Source of the DNA: Eubacterium sp.
GTDB lineage: Bacteria; Bacillota; Clostridia; Lachnospirales; Lachnospiraceae
Direction: 5' to 3'
Assembly: GCA_021769425.1 (NCBI GenBank)
Contig: JAETSX010000016.1
Span: 62,001 to 126,000, forward strand
DNA length: 64,000 bases
Shown here piece after piece: positions 15,843 through 25,944 of this stretch; the first letter of the stretch is position 1; each line of letters opens with the position of its first letter. Under the pieces are notes generated by a model that had not been told where the DNA came from, searched no databases, and saw only the letters and a program-made list of their open reading frames with translations. The translations under genes and the position numbers were made by a program.

Positions 15843-18800
15843 ATTTCATGCATTTCTGCTTCCATTTTTCGTGAAGTGCATTGGCGGAGCCCGGAACGGC
15901 CTCATAGGGTCTGGTACGGTACAGACAGCGCATGAAAATATCTCCGAAAATCAGGGCATACAGCCCTTTTTGCACCAGGGGCAGGGTGAGCTTGAAGCCC
16001 GGGTTGGCTTCCAATCCGCTTAAATTTAAGGAAATCACCGGAATATCCGGGTATCCGGCCTTTTCCAGGGCCCGGCGGATAAAACCGATATAGTTGGAGG
16101 CCCGGCATCCGCCGCCGGTCTGGGTGATGACCACAGCGGTTTTGGTTAAATCGTAGTTTCCCGATAAGATGGCCTCCATAATCTGCCCCACCACAATCAG
16201 GGAAGGGTAGCATGCGTCATTGTTCACATATTTCAATCCCATGTCCACAGCGGTTTTGCCCTGATTGCCCAGAACTGCTATGTTGTATCCGGCGGACTGG
16301 AAGGCAGGCTGCAGCAGTTCAAAGTGGATGGGCGACATCTGAGGGCAGAGAATGGTGTAATGTTTGCGCATTTCCTCTGTAAATACCACACGGTCAAAGG
16401 TGGAAGGCCGGATGGTGCGGCAGCTTTTCTGCTTCTCCTTCACCCGAAGGGCGGAAAGAAGGGAGCGGATTCGGATTCTTGCAGCGCCTAGGTTATTGAC
16501 TTCGTCAATTTTCAAACAGGTGTAGATTTTGCCCGATTTCGTTAAAATATCATTGACCTGGTCCGTGGTAACGGCGTCCAGGCCGCAGCCAAAGGAATTT
16601 AACTGAATCAAATCCAGATCTTCTCTGGTCTTGACAAAGTTTGCGGCGGCATAGAGCCTGGAATGGTACATCCATTGATCCATCACAAGCAGGGGCCGTT
16701 CCACCTCTTTCAGGTGGGAGACAGAGTCTTCTGTTAATACGGCAATGCCGTAGGAGTTAATCAGTTCCGGAATGCCGTGGTTGATTTCCGGGTCAATATG
16801 GTACGGCCGTCCTGCCAGGACAATCCCCCGGCGGCCGGTTTCTTCCATGTATTTCAGGGTTTCCTCCCCCTTGCGGCGGATGTTTTCCCGCATACGGGCC
16901 AATTCCTGCCAGCCGGCGTCTACAGCAGCCTGTGTTTCTTCCGGCGCAATGGAAAATTCCTGCATAAACAAGGGCAGCAATTGTTCTGCCAGTGTTTCTT
17001 TGGAAGCAAAGGACAGAAAAGGATTGAGAAAACGCACCTTGCCGGAGGTGATCTCATCCACATTGTTCTTGATATTTTCCGCATAGGAAGTGACAATGGG
17101 ACAGTTAAAATGGTTATTGGAATCCGGAAATTCATCCCGCTCATAGGGGATGCAGGGGTAGAAAATAAAGTCCGCCTGACGCTGAATCAGCCAGGATACA
17201 TGTCCATGGGCCAGTTTTGCCGGATAGCATTCCGATTCGCTGGGAATGGATTCAATGCCCAGCTCGTAAATCTTTCTGGTGGACTGGGGAGACAGTATCG
17301 TGCGGAATTTTAAAGTCTTAAAAAATACCGCCCAGAAAGGATAGTTTTCATACATGTTCAGCACTCTGGGGATCCCCACGGTTCCCCGAAGCGCCTCCTG
17401 TTCCGTAAGGGGCTCATAGGCAAACAGGATTTTGTTTTTATATTCAAAGAGATTGGGAATCTGTTCTTTGTTTTTCTCTTTTCCCAGGCCCTTTTCACAA
17501 CGGTTACCGGTGATAAACTGACGGTTACCGGTAAACCGGTTGATGGTCAGCAGGCAGTGATTGGTACAGCCCTGGCATCTGGTCAGTTTGGTGTCTGCCT
17601 TCAGATTTTCAATTTCCTCAATGGGCAGCATGGTGGTGCCGGGATTGTCTTCATAGCGTTCTTTTGCAATCAGCGCGGCTCCGAAAGCGCCCATAATTCC
17701 TGCAATATCCGGCCGTATGGCTTCACAGCCGGAAATCTTTTCAAAGCTTCGCAGCACGGCGTCATTGTAGAAAGTTCCGCCCTGTACCACAATATGTTTT
17801 CCCAGATCTTTGGCGTCGGACACCTTGATTACCTTGAATAATGCATTTTTGATAACGGAATAAGCAAGCCCGGCAGAGATGTCGGACACCTCTGCTCCTT
17901 CTTTCTGGGCCTGCTTTACCTTGGAATTCATAAATACGGTGCAGCGGGTGCCCAAGTCAATGGGGTGTCTAGCAAACAGAGCGGCCTGTGCAAAGTCTTC
18001 CACGGAATAATTCAGGGATTTTGCAAAAGTTTCAATAAAAGAGCCGCAGCCAGAGGAGCAGGCTTCGTTCAGCTGTACGCTGTCTACAGTCTGATTCTTG
18101 ATTTTAATGCATTTCATGTCCTGTCCGCCGATGTCCAGAATACAGTCCACCTCAGGATTGAAAAATGCAGCCGCATAGTAGTGGGCCACGGTTTCCACTT
18201 CCCCTTCATCCAGCAAAAAAGCGGACTTTAACAATGCTTCCCCGTATCCGGTGGAGCAGGAATGCACGATATGGGCGCCCTCCGGCAGCAGGGAATAGAT
18301 TTCCCGGATGGCCAGAGTGGCGGTAGCCAGAGGATTGCCGTTGTTGCTGCTGTAAAAAGAATACAAAAGGGCGCCGTCCTCTCCCACCAGAGCCACTTTC
18401 GTGGTGGTGGAGCCGGCGTCTATGCCAAGATAACAGTTTCCCTGATAGGTGGACAGATCTCCGGTTGCCACCCGATGTCTGCTGTGGCGTCTCTGGAATC
18501 TGTCATAATCTTCCTGGGTGGAAAACAGGGGTTCCATCCGTTCCACCTCAAATTCCATCTTAATTTCAGAGGAAAGCTTCTGTAAAATGGTTTTCAGTTC
18601 CATGGATGCTTCCGGCTTGCAGTTTAAGGCGGAACCGATGGCTGCAAACAGGTGGGAGTGGTCCGGCGCAATAATATGATCTTCATCCAGCTTCAAGGTC
18701 CGGATAAAAGCTTCCTTCAGTTCTCCCAGAAAATGCAAAGGGCCGCCCAGAAAGGCAACATGCCCTCGGATGGGCTTTCCGCAGGCCAGACCGGAAATCG

Positions 18801-19398
18801 TCTGGTTGACCACCGCCTGAAAAATAGAGGCGGACAAATCCTCCTTGGAAGCCCCCTCGTTGATCAGAGGCTGGATGTCTGATTTGGCAAATACGCCGCA
18901 GCGGGCGGCAATGGGATAAATTGCCTTGTAATCCTTGGCGTAAGTATTCAGCCCGGTGGCGTCCGTCTGAAGCAGGGAGGCCATCTGATCAATGAAAGAG
19001 CCGGTGCCGCCGGCGCAGATTCCGTTCATGCGCTGCTCCACATTGCCTCCTTCAAAGTATATGATTTTGGCGTCTTCTCCGCCCAGTTCAATGGCAACGT
19101 CAGTCTGGGGCGCATAGTCCTGCAGTGCAGAAGCCACAGCGATCACTTCCTGCACAAAGGGAATGCCCAGATGCCTGGCCAGTGTCAGTCCGCCGGAACC
19201 GGTAATCACAGGCGACAGGAAAAGATTGCCCAGTTCATCCTGCGCCCTTGCCAGAAGGTCGGAAAGGGTTTCCCGGATATTGGCGAAATGTCTCTGATAA
19301 TCGGCGAAAAGAATCTGATTGTCAGTGTCTAATATTGTAATTTTCACAGTTGTTGAGCCAATGTCAATGCCCAGCTTGTGCAAAGTATGCTGTTCCAT
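15622..19398 (-). CDS. 2-hydroxyacyl-CoA dehydratase activase (BcrA/BadF/HgdC type, DUF2229), frameshifted near 3' end
   Basis: The open frame gives 1258 residues, of which about 1216 are family sequence. Two ASKHA ATPase domains ([12 protein letters not shown] near residue 9; [13 protein letters not shown] near 326) each carry the loop of activator proteins ([17 protein letters not shown]) that binds the [4Fe-4S] cluster in HgdC-type dimers. A DUF2229/HgdB-like reductase region follows ([34 protein letters not shown]). Such proteins hydrolyse ATP to drive one-electron activation of radical dehydratases; the substrate of these long forms is unknown. At LPITGE (near 15750) the frame shifts and the tail becomes nonsense, so the gene is probably damaged unless this is an assembly error. 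Confidence 0.88.
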   Translation of the reverse strand: MEQHTLHKLGIDIGSTTVKITILDTDNQILFADYQRHFANIRETLSDLLARAQDELGNLFLSPVITGSGGLTLARHLGIPFVQEVIAVASALQDYAPQTDVAIELGGEDAKIIYFEGGNVEQRMNGICAGGTGSFIDQMASLLQTDATGLNTYAKDYKAIYPIAARCGVFAKSDIQPLINEGASKEDLSASIFQAVVNQTISGLACGKPIRGHVAFLGGPLHFLGELKEAFIRTLKLDEDHIIAPDHSHLFAAIGSALNCKPEASMELKTILQKLSSEIKMEFEVERMEPLFSTQEDYDRFQRRHSRHRVATGDLSTYQGNCYLGIDAGSTTTKVALVGEDGALLYSFYSSNNGNPLATATLAIREIYSLLPEGAHIVHSCSTGYGEALLKSAFLLDEGEVETVAHYYAAAFFNPEVDCILDIGGQDMKCIKIKNQTVDSVQLNEACSSGCGSFIETFAKSLNYSVEDFAQAALFARHPIDLGTRCTVFMNSKVKQAQKEGAEVSDISAGLAYSVIKNALFKVIKVSDAKDLGKHIVVQGGTFYNDAVLRSFEKISGCEAIRPDIAGIMGAFGAALIAKERYEDNPGTTMLPIEEIENLKADTKLTRCQGCTNHCLLTINRFTGNRQFITGNRCEKGLGKEKNKEQIPNLFEYKNKILFAYEPLTEQEALRGTVGIPRVLNMYENYPFWAVFFKTLKFRTILSPQSTRKIYELGIESIPSESECYPAKLAHGHVSWLIQRQADFIFYPCIPYERDEFPDSNNHFNCPIVTSYAENIKNNVDEITSGKVRFLNPFLSFASKETLAEQLLPLFMQEFSIAPEETQAAVDAGWQELARMRENIRRKGEETLKYMEETGRRGIVLAGRPYHIDPEINHGIPELINSYGIAVLTEDSVSHLKEVERPLLVMDQWMYHSRLYAAANFVKTREDLDLIQLNSFGCGLDAVTTDQVNDILTKSGKIYTCLKIDEVNNLGAARIRIRSLLSALRVKEKQKSCRTIRPSTFDRVVFTEEMRKHYTILCPQMSPIHFELLQPAFQSAGYNIAVLGNQGKTAVDMGLKYVNNDACYPSLIVVGQIMEAILSGNYDLTKTAVVITQTGGGCRASNYIGFIRRALEKAGYPDIPVISLNLSGLEANPGFKLTLPLVQKGLYALIFGDIFMRCLYRTRPYEAVPGSANALHEKWKQKCMKFVSSPRMVSHRTFKRYCREIIRDFDQLPITGERLFLQPEFPGGKAGTEKIRRQNCQSGHWDSGMAAQRRKKRI

Positions 19399-19489
19399 AT
19401 CATTTCCTCCAGTTTCCTGTAGAATTTAAATGGCAAATTTTGCTGTTTCTTCCTATTTATTATAAGGGTTCAAAAATCGAACACCGCTT

Positions 19490-19518
19490 ATTATACGACA
19501 GGAATTTACAAAAAACAA
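19490..19518 (-). promoter_or_regulatory. predicted promoter of the activase gene
   Basis: Minus-strand TTGTTT (19513-19518), 17-bp spacer, TATAAT (19490-19495), about 92 bp upstream of the activase start. The remaining gap up to the LysM gene at 19786 is AT-rich; I see nothing else in it. Confidence 0.6.
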
Positions 19519-19785
19519 TTATTTTTTTTAATTTTTAGAATTTTAATAAATTGTTTAGTTGGTGTGAATGCCGCAGGCAAAGATAAAACAAATGTTCGAT
19601 TTTGCGTTTCCGCCATGCAGATGCAGGACGGAATTTGTAAGATTCCTATAAAAAGTAATTGCTTTATCCCAAATATATGTCTAAAATGAAAATACAGAAC
19701 AGAGAGAAGTTCGCTTTGGCAGAACCCATTTCCATTCCGGGAATATAATAGTAGGGAGATAACAGAAATAATATGGAGGAAGCTT

Positions 19786-20070
19786 ATGGCGAGAATTATT
19801 CCAATTCCCATCGGCCCCATTTACAATGAAGGTTCCTGCCGGGGAATGGTGCATGTCATCGAAAAGGGAGACACCCTCTACCAGTTGGGAAAACGTTACC
19901 ATGTCAGTGTGGGCCAGCTGATGTTTGCAAATCCCTTTGTCAATGTATACAATCTGCAGATTGGGGATGAACTCTGCATTCCCATCAGCATTCAGCCCAG
20001 AACCCCGGAAAACAGGATGCAGGGGGAACTGATGCAGGGCAGGGAAGCGATGCAGGAACAGGAATTATAA
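19786..20070 (+). CDS. small LysM-domain protein
   Basis: A 94-residue protein with one LysM module at about 22-68 (MVHVIEKGDTLYQLGKRYHVSVGQLMFANP...LQIGDELCIP), which binds N-acetylglucosamine in peptidoglycan or spore cortex. There is no signal peptide, so it may act in the cytoplasm, be released by mother-cell lysis, or belong to the spore coat as SafA-like proteins do (inference). The C-terminal tail is Gln/Glu/Met-rich and repetitive (GELMQGREAMQEQEL). The ATG has GGAGG 8 nt upstream. Confidence 0.82.
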   Translation: MARIIPIPIGPIYNEGSCRGMVHVIEKGDTLYQLGKRYHVSVGQLMFANPFVNVYNLQIGDELCIPISIQPRTPENRMQGELMQGREAMQEQEL

Positions 20071-20097
20071 ACTTTTTGTGAAACTATGCGGCTTTCG

Positions 20098-20126
20098 TTG
20101 ACAAACCAGAAAGGAAAATCTATAAT
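20098..20126 (+). promoter_or_regulatory. consensus promoter of the rhomboid-like gene
   Basis: TTGACA (20098-20103), 17-bp spacer, TATAAT (20121-20126): a perfect sigma-A consensus 38 bp upstream of the start codon at 20165. Confidence 0.85.
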
Positions 20127-20164
20127 GGATACTTGAAGACGGCCTGTCTGTATAGGAGGATATT

Positions 20165-21004
20165 ATGAATTTTCTGAATAAAATGGAGCGGAAGTTTGGA
20201 AAGTACGCCATTCAAAATTTGACTTTCTGGTTAATCGGAGCCTGGATTTTAGGCTTTATCATTCAATATACCATGCCGGAGGTTCAGAAGCTGCTGATTT
20301 TGGAGCCTGCTTTGATTCTAAGGGGGCAGGTATGGAGAATTATTTCCTGGCTGCTGGTTCCGCCTCCGGTGCATTTCCTGTTTTTGATTTTCTTTTTATC
20401 CTGCTATTATTTTATCGGAACTTCCATTGAACAGGCGATTGGGACTTTCCGCTATAATGTGTATTTAATCGGCGGTATGCTGTGCTCTGTTCTGGGGGCT
20501 TTCCTGTTATACGGGTTTTATTATGTATTCCGTGGAATGGCTGTTACCGGAATCGGATATTATTTTAGTACAGAATATATTACCATGTCATTGTTCATGG
20601 CTTTTGCAGTGATTTATCCCAATGTGGAATTCCGGCTGTATTTTCTGATTCCCATTAAGGCAAAGTGGATGGGGATTGTGGATGCGGTCTGGATGGCATT
20701 TATGCTGATTTCCAGCAATGCGGCAGGGCGGACAGCGATTCTTGCGTCCTTTATGAATTTCCTGATTTTCTTTTTGAGCACCAGGAATTACCATCAGGTG
20801 TCTCCCAGGGAAATACACAGGAAGCAGGTTTATAGACAGCAGATGCGCCAGGCGCAGAACGTTACCAGACATAAGTGCGCCATCTGCGGCAGGACGGAGA
20901 GGGACGGGGCGGATCTGGAATTTCGGTTCTGCTCGAAATGCGACGGCAATTATGAATACTGCCAGGAGCATTTGTTTACCCATCAGCATATCAAGCGCAG
21001 TTAA
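20165..21004 (+). CDS. rhomboid-like membrane protein with C-terminal zinc-finger, probably not a protease
   Basis: A 279-residue protein with about six transmembrane segments (residues 20-205) laid out like a rhomboid fold: ILRGQVWRIISWLLVPPPVHFLFLIFFLSCYYFIGTSIE resembles the rhomboid WRxxT loop region. The catalytic GxSG serine motif and the last-helix His are not seen, so it is likely a pseudoprotease. The cytoplasmic tail after a basic stretch (RQQMRQAQ) has CAICGRTERD...FCSKCDGNYEYCQEHLFTHQH, a Cys/His cluster that can bind zinc. Function unknown. AGGAGG lies 6 nt before the ATG, and a consensus promoter stands just upstream. Confidence 0.7.
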   Translation: MNFLNKMERKFGKYAIQNLTFWLIGAWILGFIIQYTMPEVQKLLILEPALILRGQVWRIISWLLVPPPVHFLFLIFFLSCYYFIGTSIEQAIGTFRYNVYLIGGMLCSVLGAFLLYGFYYVFRGMAVTGIGYYFSTEYITMSLFMAFAVIYPNVEFRLYFLIPIKAKWMGIVDAVWMAFMLISSNAAGRTAILASFMNFLIFFLSTRNYHQVSPREIHRKQVYRQQMRQAQNVTRHKCAICGRTERDGADLEFRFCSKCDGNYEYCQEHLFTHQHIKRS

Positions 21005-21072
21005 GCGTTGGGGCAATTAATGGAATCGGCAGAAAAAGCGCGGTGAACAGCAGAATTGATGGGACTTTTCAA

Positions 21073-21101
21073 TTGACAAACGTAAGATAAGAACTTATAA
21101 T
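21073..21101 (+). promoter_or_regulatory. consensus promoter of glnS
   Basis: TTGACA (21073-21078), 17-bp spacer, TATAAT (21096-21101). The leader of about 90 nt contains a GCATATC/GATATGC hairpin but no T-box specifier or AGGGTGG element. Confidence 0.85.
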
Positions 21102-21198
21102 ATCCATAATGCAGCATATCAGAAGTACTGAAGCTTCCGATATGCTTCATTCTCTTATAGGAAATTAATTTGAAAATACAAACTCAGGAGGAGCACAG

Positions 21199-22872
21199 AT
21201 GGAAAATGAAGTGGTTTCCAGGAACTTTATTGAACAGGAGATTGAAGAAGATTTAAAGGAGGGACATTACGAAACGATTCGAACCCGTTTTCCACCGGAG
21301 CCGAATGGTTATCTCCATATAGGACATGCCAAGTCCATTCTTTTGAATTACGGTCTGGCAAAGAAATACAACGGAAAGTTTCACATGCGCTTTGACGACA
21401 CCAATCCCACAAAGGAGAAGACAGAATTTGTAGAATCCATCAAAGCGGATATCCAGTGGCTTGGGGCGGACTGGGAGGATCGTCTCTTTTTTGCTTCGGA
21501 TTATTTTGAACAGATGTATGAGGCGGCAGTGAAGCTGATTCAAAAAGGCAAAGCGTATGTGTCTGACCTGAATCCAGAGCAGATTCGAGAATATCGGGGA
21601 ACCCTGACAGAGCCGGGAAAAGAAGATCCCAATGCCGGAAGAAGCGTGGAGGAAAATCTTCAGTTATTTGAGGATATGAAGAACGGAAAATATGAGGACG
21701 GCGCTTTGGTGCTTCGGGCAAGGATTGATATGGCTTCCCCCAATATCAATATGCGGGATCCGATTCTTTACCGGGTGGCCCATATGCCCCATCATAATAC
21801 TGGGGACAGATGGTGCATTTATCCCATGTATGATTTTGCCCATCCCATTGAGGACGCCATTGAGGGAATCAGCCATTCCATCTGTACGCTGGAATTTGAA
21901 GATCACCGGCCTCTGTATGACTGGGTAGTGCGGGAACTGGAATATCCCAATCCCCCCAGGCAGATTGAATTTGCCAAGCTGTATTTGACCAATGTAGTGA
22001 CGGGAAAGCGGTATATCAAGAAGCTGGTGGAAGACGGAATTGTAGACGGCTGGGATGATCCCAGGCTGGTATCCATAGCGGCGCTGCGCAGAAGAGGCTT
22101 TACGCCGGAATCTATTCAGAAGTTTGTAGAACTGTGCGGAGTTTCCAAGGCAAACAGTTCTGTGGACTATGCCATGCTGGAGTACTGTATCCGAGAAGAT
22201 TTGAAGCTGAAGCGTTCCCGGATGATGGCGGTGCTGCACCCCATAAAACTGGTAATTGACAATTATCCCGAAGGACAGGTGGAGTATCTGGACGCAGCCA
22301 ATAACCTGGAGAATGAGGAACTGGGCACGAGGAAGATTCCATTCTGCCGGGAACTGTATATTGAGCGGGAAGATTTTATGGAAGAGCCTCCCAGGAAGTA
22401 TTTCCGTCTGTTTCCGGGAAATGAAGTGCGTCTGATGCATGCATATTTTGTAAAATGCGAAAGTTTTGTAAAGGATGAGAATGGAAATGTTACCGAGGTG
22501 CACTGTACCTATGACCCGGAAACGAAAGCGGGAAGCGGTTTTACCGGGCGTAAAGTAAAGGGAACGATCCATTGGGTTCCAGCGCCTTTTGCAAAGAAAT
22601 GTGAAGTTCGATTATATGAAAATTTAGTAGATGAGGAAAAAGGAGTATATAATAAAGAAGACGGAAGCTTGAACCTGAATCCGAACTCACTGACCGTTTT
22701 AAGGGAGTGTTATATAGAGCCTGCTTTGGCAGACACGAAACCGTATGACAGTTATCAGTTTGTAAGACAGGGATTTTTCTGTACGGATGCAAAGGATTCC
22801 AGGCCGGATGCGCTGGTTTTCAACCGAATCGTATCGTTAAAGAGTTCTTATAAGCTGCCGGCACAAAAATAG
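21199..22872 (+). CDS. glnS: glutaminyl-tRNA synthetase
   Basis: A 557-residue class I synthetase that charges tRNA-Gln directly. The ATP-binding HIGH motif is in [15 protein letters not shown] (near residue 31), followed by FDDTNPTKE and the GlnRS-type acceptor-stem region. The KMSKS position reads VTGKRYIKK before GWDDPRL, the form seen in clostridial GlnRS. The C-terminal beta-barrel anticodon-binding domains (about 340-557) are complete. GlnRS was acquired by bacteria from eukaryotes and coexists or not with GatCAB; the latter is not in the window. AGGAGGAG precedes the ATG by 7 nt. Confidence 0.96.
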   Translation: MENEVVSRNFIEQEIEEDLKEGHYETIRTRFPPEPNGYLHIGHAKSILLNYGLAKKYNGKFHMRFDDTNPTKEKTEFVESIKADIQWLGADWEDRLFFASDYFEQMYEAAVKLIQKGKAYVSDLNPEQIREYRGTLTEPGKEDPNAGRSVEENLQLFEDMKNGKYEDGALVLRARIDMASPNINMRDPILYRVAHMPHHNTGDRWCIYPMYDFAHPIEDAIEGISHSICTLEFEDHRPLYDWVVRELEYPNPPRQIEFAKLYLTNVVTGKRYIKKLVEDGIVDGWDDPRLVSIAALRRRGFTPESIQKFVELCGVSKANSSVDYAMLEYCIREDLKLKRSRMMAVLHPIKLVIDNYPEGQVEYLDAANNLENEELGTRKIPFCRELYIEREDFMEEPPRKYFRLFPGNEVRLMHAYFVKCESFVKDENGNVTEVHCTYDPETKAGSGFTGRKVKGTIHWVPAPFAKKCEVRLYENLVDEEKGVYNKEDGSLNLNPNSLTVLRECYIEPALADTKPYDSYQFVRQGFFCTDAKDSRPDALVFNRIVSLKSSYKLPAQK

Positions 22873-22892
22873 CAGCACAGGAGGAGAAGGAT

Positions 22893-23771
22893 ATGAACTT
22901 GTTTTCAGGATTAGAGAAATTCGGTTTGAAATCAGCAGAAACCATGGAAATGTTTGAAAATGCACAGAAAGACAAAGAGGAACAGGATAAGCTGGAAAGG
23001 CAAAAGGAACTGGAAAAGCAGCAGGCGGCGAAAAAGGTGGTTCCTCCTGAAACAGATTTTTTGCTTCCCAGAACCATACGCTGTAAGGTATGCGATCAGG
23101 AATTTAAGATCAAATCTGTAAAAAGCGGAAAAGCAAGACGGCTGCAGCCGGATCGTGATCTGCGTCCCAGGTTTCAGTACATTGACACTCTGAAATATGA
23201 CGTTGCTTCCTGTCCCTTCTGTGGCTATACGGCGATGACGAGGGATTTTGACAGGATTACGCCCACCCAGATTAAAATGATCCGGGAGCAGATATCTGCA
23301 AAGTTCCAGCCCCTTAAGGAGACAGAAGAAGAGATTTATTCTTATGATACAGCCATTGACCGCTATAAATTGGCTCTGCTGAATACGGCGATTAAAAGGG
23401 GAAAAGAAAGCGAGAAAGCCTATGCATGTCTGAAAATTGCATGGCTGCTGAGAGGAAAGGCAGATACCCTGCCGGGAACTACGCCGGAAGAACTGGCGGT
23501 AAAGAAGACCCTAAAGGAAGAGGAAGATACCTTTTATTTACAGGCATATGAAGGGTTTAGCAAGGCTATTTCCCAGGAATTGTTTCCAATTTACGGAATG
23601 GATGAAAATACCATGGATTATCTCTTGGCCTATATGTCCTATTATTTTAAAAAATATGAGATGGCGTCTAAATTTCTGGGAAGCGTCCTGACATCCGCTA
23701 CGGCAAGCCGGAGGCTGAAAGATATGGCATTGGATCTGAAAGAGGACATTATAGCTCAGCTGAAACGGTAG
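22893..23771 (+). CDS. DUF2225-like zinc-ribbon and TPR-type protein
   Basis: A 292-residue soluble protein. A Lys/Glu/Gln-rich coiled coil (about residues 25-50) precedes two CxxC pairs, CKVCDQEF and CPFCGYTAM, that should hold one zinc. The C-terminal half is helical with TPR-like repeats (YDTAIDRYKLALLNTAIKRG, AYACLKIAWLLRG). This matches the DUF2225 family of Clostridia, whose function is unknown. It begins 20 bp after glnS behind AGGAGGAGAAGG and probably shares its transcript. Confidence 0.78.
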   Translation: MNLFSGLEKFGLKSAETMEMFENAQKDKEEQDKLERQKELEKQQAAKKVVPPETDFLLPRTIRCKVCDQEFKIKSVKSGKARRLQPDRDLRPRFQYIDTLKYDVASCPFCGYTAMTRDFDRITPTQIKMIREQISAKFQPLKETEEEIYSYDTAIDRYKLALLNTAIKRGKESEKAYACLKIAWLLRGKADTLPGTTPEELAVKKTLKEEEDTFYLQAYEGFSKAISQELFPIYGMDENTMDYLLAYMSYYFKKYEMASKFLGSVLTSATASRRLKDMALDLKEDIIAQLKR

Positions 23772-23776
23772 CGGCG

Positions 23777-23848
23777 GCTGTCCGGCAAAGTTATGGGCGC
23801 CGACACGCTGTCCGGCAAAGTTATGGGCGCCAACACGCTGTCCGGCTG
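23777..23848 (+). repeat. tandem 30-bp repeats, 2.4 copies
   Basis: The unit starting GCTGTCCGGCAAAGTTATGG begins at 23777, 23807 and 23837 (the last copy partial), with one base changed between the full copies. It fills the gap between the DUF2225-like and lipoprotein genes. Confidence 0.9.
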
Positions 23849-23895
23849 AAAATGAAACAGAAATCGTATTGTGCAGTATGGAAGGAGACAGAAAA

Positions 23896-24816
23896 ATGAA
23901 GAAGCATCAAAGAGTTGCAGAAGCAGGTATCATAATTATGGCAATTGCAATGATTTTTCTGACAGGCTGTACGACAGAGGAACAGAGGGAAGCTGCAAGA
24001 CAATATCGGGAAGAAGCGGAATCCTGTCTGGAAGAGGGAAAGTATGATGAGGCAAGGAAGGCCATGGAACAGGCTTTGGAACAGACGCCCGAGGATGAAG
24101 AGCTTCTGGCAGCTTCTGAAAAAATGAATCAGGAAATCGATCAGAAGATAGAAGAAATCAATGGTTACAATGCGACGATGGAAGCCGCAAGGCAGGCCAT
24201 AGAGGCGGACGATGCGGCTGCCCTGGACGCTCTGCAGGAAAGTGATGCAGGCAAGGCGTTGGTAAAGGCGGCCCAGGAGACCGGAAGTTATATTTATATG
24301 CCGGAGGGGGGAACCAGCGGCAAAGGAATCGGGTTTTACACTTTTAACGACTGTGACTGCGATCAATGGTATTATGGAGATTATCAGGAAGGCAGACGGG
24401 AAGGCAAGGGGATCTGGTATTACGTCAGCAGTTATACTGAGGATAAAAGTCTCTATAAAGAGGTTTACAACGGGGATTGGAGCGCTGACGCCCCCAATGG
24501 AACAGGGCATCAGGTGATTGCTCTTGGGGATACGGTGGACACAGATCAGGATTTTAATGTGGAAAACGGGTTGTTTTACGGAACCTATGACATTAAGGAT
24601 ACCTTAGAGGACGGGACGGAAGTAAATGGCAAATATGAGCTGCAGAAGGGAAAATATGTTACAATTTCTGATGAAGAGTTGGAAAAAAATAACTTTGTCG
24701 TTCCGGCGGAACCTCATCTTGCCATTGCGTTTCTCTACAACGAGGCCGGAGAAATCAAAAGCTGCACCATGGTGTATGCCGAAGACGCCACCAGAGGCGT
24801 GAAACATTTTTATTAA
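23896..24816 (+). CDS. lipoprotein with TPR-like helices and a MORN-type repeat
   Basis: The ATG at 23896 follows GGAAGGAG; a GTG 27 bases upstream would put charged residues before the signal. The 306-residue product has a lipoprotein signal ending in LTGC (residues about 22-25). The mature part starts with Glu-rich TPR-like helices (AESCLEEGKYDEARKAMEQALEQTPEDEELLAASE) and ends in a beta region with a MORN-like element (YYGDYQEGRREGKGIWYY) and NGDWSADAPNGTG. It should sit on the outside of the membrane. Partner and function are unknown. Confidence 0.75.
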   Translation: MKKHQRVAEAGIIIMAIAMIFLTGCTTEEQREAARQYREEAESCLEEGKYDEARKAMEQALEQTPEDEELLAASEKMNQEIDQKIEEINGYNATMEAARQAIEADDAAALDALQESDAGKALVKAAQETGSYIYMPEGGTSGKGIGFYTFNDCDCDQWYYGDYQEGRREGKGIWYYVSSYTEDKSLYKEVYNGDWSADAPNGTGHQVIALGDTVDTDQDFNVENGLFYGTYDIKDTLEDGTEVNGKYELQKGKYVTISDEELEKNNFVVPAEPHLAIAFLYNEAGEIKSCTMVYAEDATRGVKHFY

Positions 24817-24837
24817 GTTTCGGCGCCTTAGTGTGGA

Positions 24838-24931
24838 TTATACTCACGAGCATACTTATTTGCCAAATCATTTGCTTTTTTCCTCAAAGCTATGAACGAT
24901 CTTCTGGCAAATGATTTCGCTCACGGGTATA
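24838..24931 (+). repeat. 94-bp foldback element, copy 1
   Basis: This 94-bp block is repeated in inverted orientation at 28553-28646 with 3 mismatches. Its ends are imperfect inverted repeats (TATACTCACGAGC and the complement of GCTCACGGGTATA, 10 of 13), and inside it AAATCATTTGC and GCAAATGATTT form a second pair, so the whole unit can fold into one hairpin. No target-site duplication is obvious. The remaining gap to bioY (24932-25143) shows nothing I recognise. Confidence 0.85.
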
Positions 24932-25143
24932 TTACTCCGGCGGTTAAATATCGCAGTTTTTACTTGTTAGCGCTCCATCTATATTTTAATACTCAGGAAA
25001 TGCAGGATTGTTTTCCTCCAGGCAAATCAGATGGATTTTGTCATTTATGCAGGGCAAATCTATCCGGCTGCGTAAGGGAGGGAGCTCCTGCATTTTTCAT
25101 TTTATGCGATTACAGACCGGGTATTTGATTTTTTGAAAAATAA

Positions 25144-25174
25144 TTGTTAACTAATATTTATTAATAGTTGACAA
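25144..25174. promoter_or_regulatory. BirA biotin operator
   Basis: TTGTTAAC (25144-25151), 15-bp spacer, GTTGACAA (25167-25174) fits the BirA box TTGTTAAC-N15-GTTAACAA with one mismatch. It overlaps the -35 box of bioY, so biotinylated BirA would block transcription when biotin is plentiful. Confidence 0.9.
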
Positions 25175-25196
25175 TTAAAGGTTTTACATGTATACT
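25168..25196 (+). promoter_or_regulatory. promoter of bioY
   Basis: TTGACA (25168-25173), 17-bp spacer, TATACT (25191-25196), with the BirA half-site covering the -35 box. Confidence 0.85.
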
Positions 25197-25239
25197 CTTG
25201 GAGAAAAGAATTTTAAACAGAAACAGGAGGAAGTGTGTT

Positions 25240-25788
25240 ATGGCAGAAACAAAAGGATTATCTATTAAGACAATTGCGGCAATTGGAATGATTACGGCCG
25301 TGACTTGCATTTTGGCTCCCCTCTCCATTCCCATTGGGCCTGTGCCCATCTCTTTGACAAATCTGGTCATATACTTCGGACTTTATATTCTAGGCTGGAA
25401 AAAGGGAACCATTAGTTATTGTGTCTATCTTCTCATTGGCCTGGTGGGGGTTCCGGTGTTTTCCGCATTTACGGCAGGTCCCCAGAAGCTGCTGGGACCC
25501 ACCGGCGGATATTTGATTGGTTTTATCCCTATGGCGGTAATTGCAGGGATTTTTATTGAGAAATCCGGACGGAAGGCGTCGTTAAGCCTTGTTGGCATGA
25601 TTTTGGGCACGGTTGTCTGCTATGGGTTTGGCACGGCATGGCTTGCAGTTTCAGCGCATATGGGTTTTCGCGCTGCCCTGGCGGTGGGGACGCTGCCTTT
25701 TCTTGCGGGGGATCTGCTTAAGATGCTCCTTGCAGTGGTGATTGCGCCGCAGATCTGCAATGCGCTGCAGCGGGCGGATTTGCTGTAA
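25240..25788 (+). CDS. bioY: BioY biotin transporter (ECF S component)
   Basis: The ATG at 25240 follows AGGAGG; upstream in-frame sequence runs through the promoter. The 182-residue membrane protein has six hydrophobic segments and the BioY signature GVPVFSAFTAGPQKLLGPTGGYLIGF. It is the substrate-binding subunit of an energy-coupling-factor importer for biotin; EcfA/EcfT are not nearby, so it likely uses a shared ECF module. A BirA operator over its promoter makes the biotin role firm. Confidence 0.95.
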   Translation: MAETKGLSIKTIAAIGMITAVTCILAPLSIPIGPVPISLTNLVIYFGLYILGWKKGTISYCVYLLIGLVGVPVFSAFTAGPQKLLGPTGGYLIGFIPMAVIAGIFIEKSGRKASLSLVGMILGTVVCYGFGTAWLAVSAHMGFRAALAVGTLPFLAGDLLKMLLAVVIAPQICNALQRADLL

Positions 25789-25861
25789 AAGTTTTTGTTT
25801 TTTATGTTTTTAACATCATGTTGGGGAGCCTGCCTCTTTACATGATTGCCAGCGAAATGAA

Positions 25862-25911
25862 GAAAGGACTGCCGCAGGAAGCGCTTATATCTTCTGAACG
25901 GCGGTCCTTTC
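25862..25911. terminator. bidirectional terminator between bioY and argG
   Basis: GAAAGGACTGCCG (25862-25874) and CGGCGGTCCTTTC (25899-25911) pair over 12 of 13 positions. The genes on both sides converge on it. Confidence 0.8.
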
Positions 25912-25944
25912 CTATAATTAAGATTAAAAATGCTGAATAGCCGA

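Noticed and set aside
21102..21198. Possible T-box leader of glnS
   Set aside because: A hairpin is present but there is no AGGGTGG-type T-box sequence, no Stem I signature and no following terminator.
24892..25128. 78-residue frame starting MNDLLANDFAHGY, and a similar one at 28592 on minus
   Set aside because: Both begin inside the two copies of the 94-bp foldback element, so the likeness comes from the repeat; no coding evidence beyond it.
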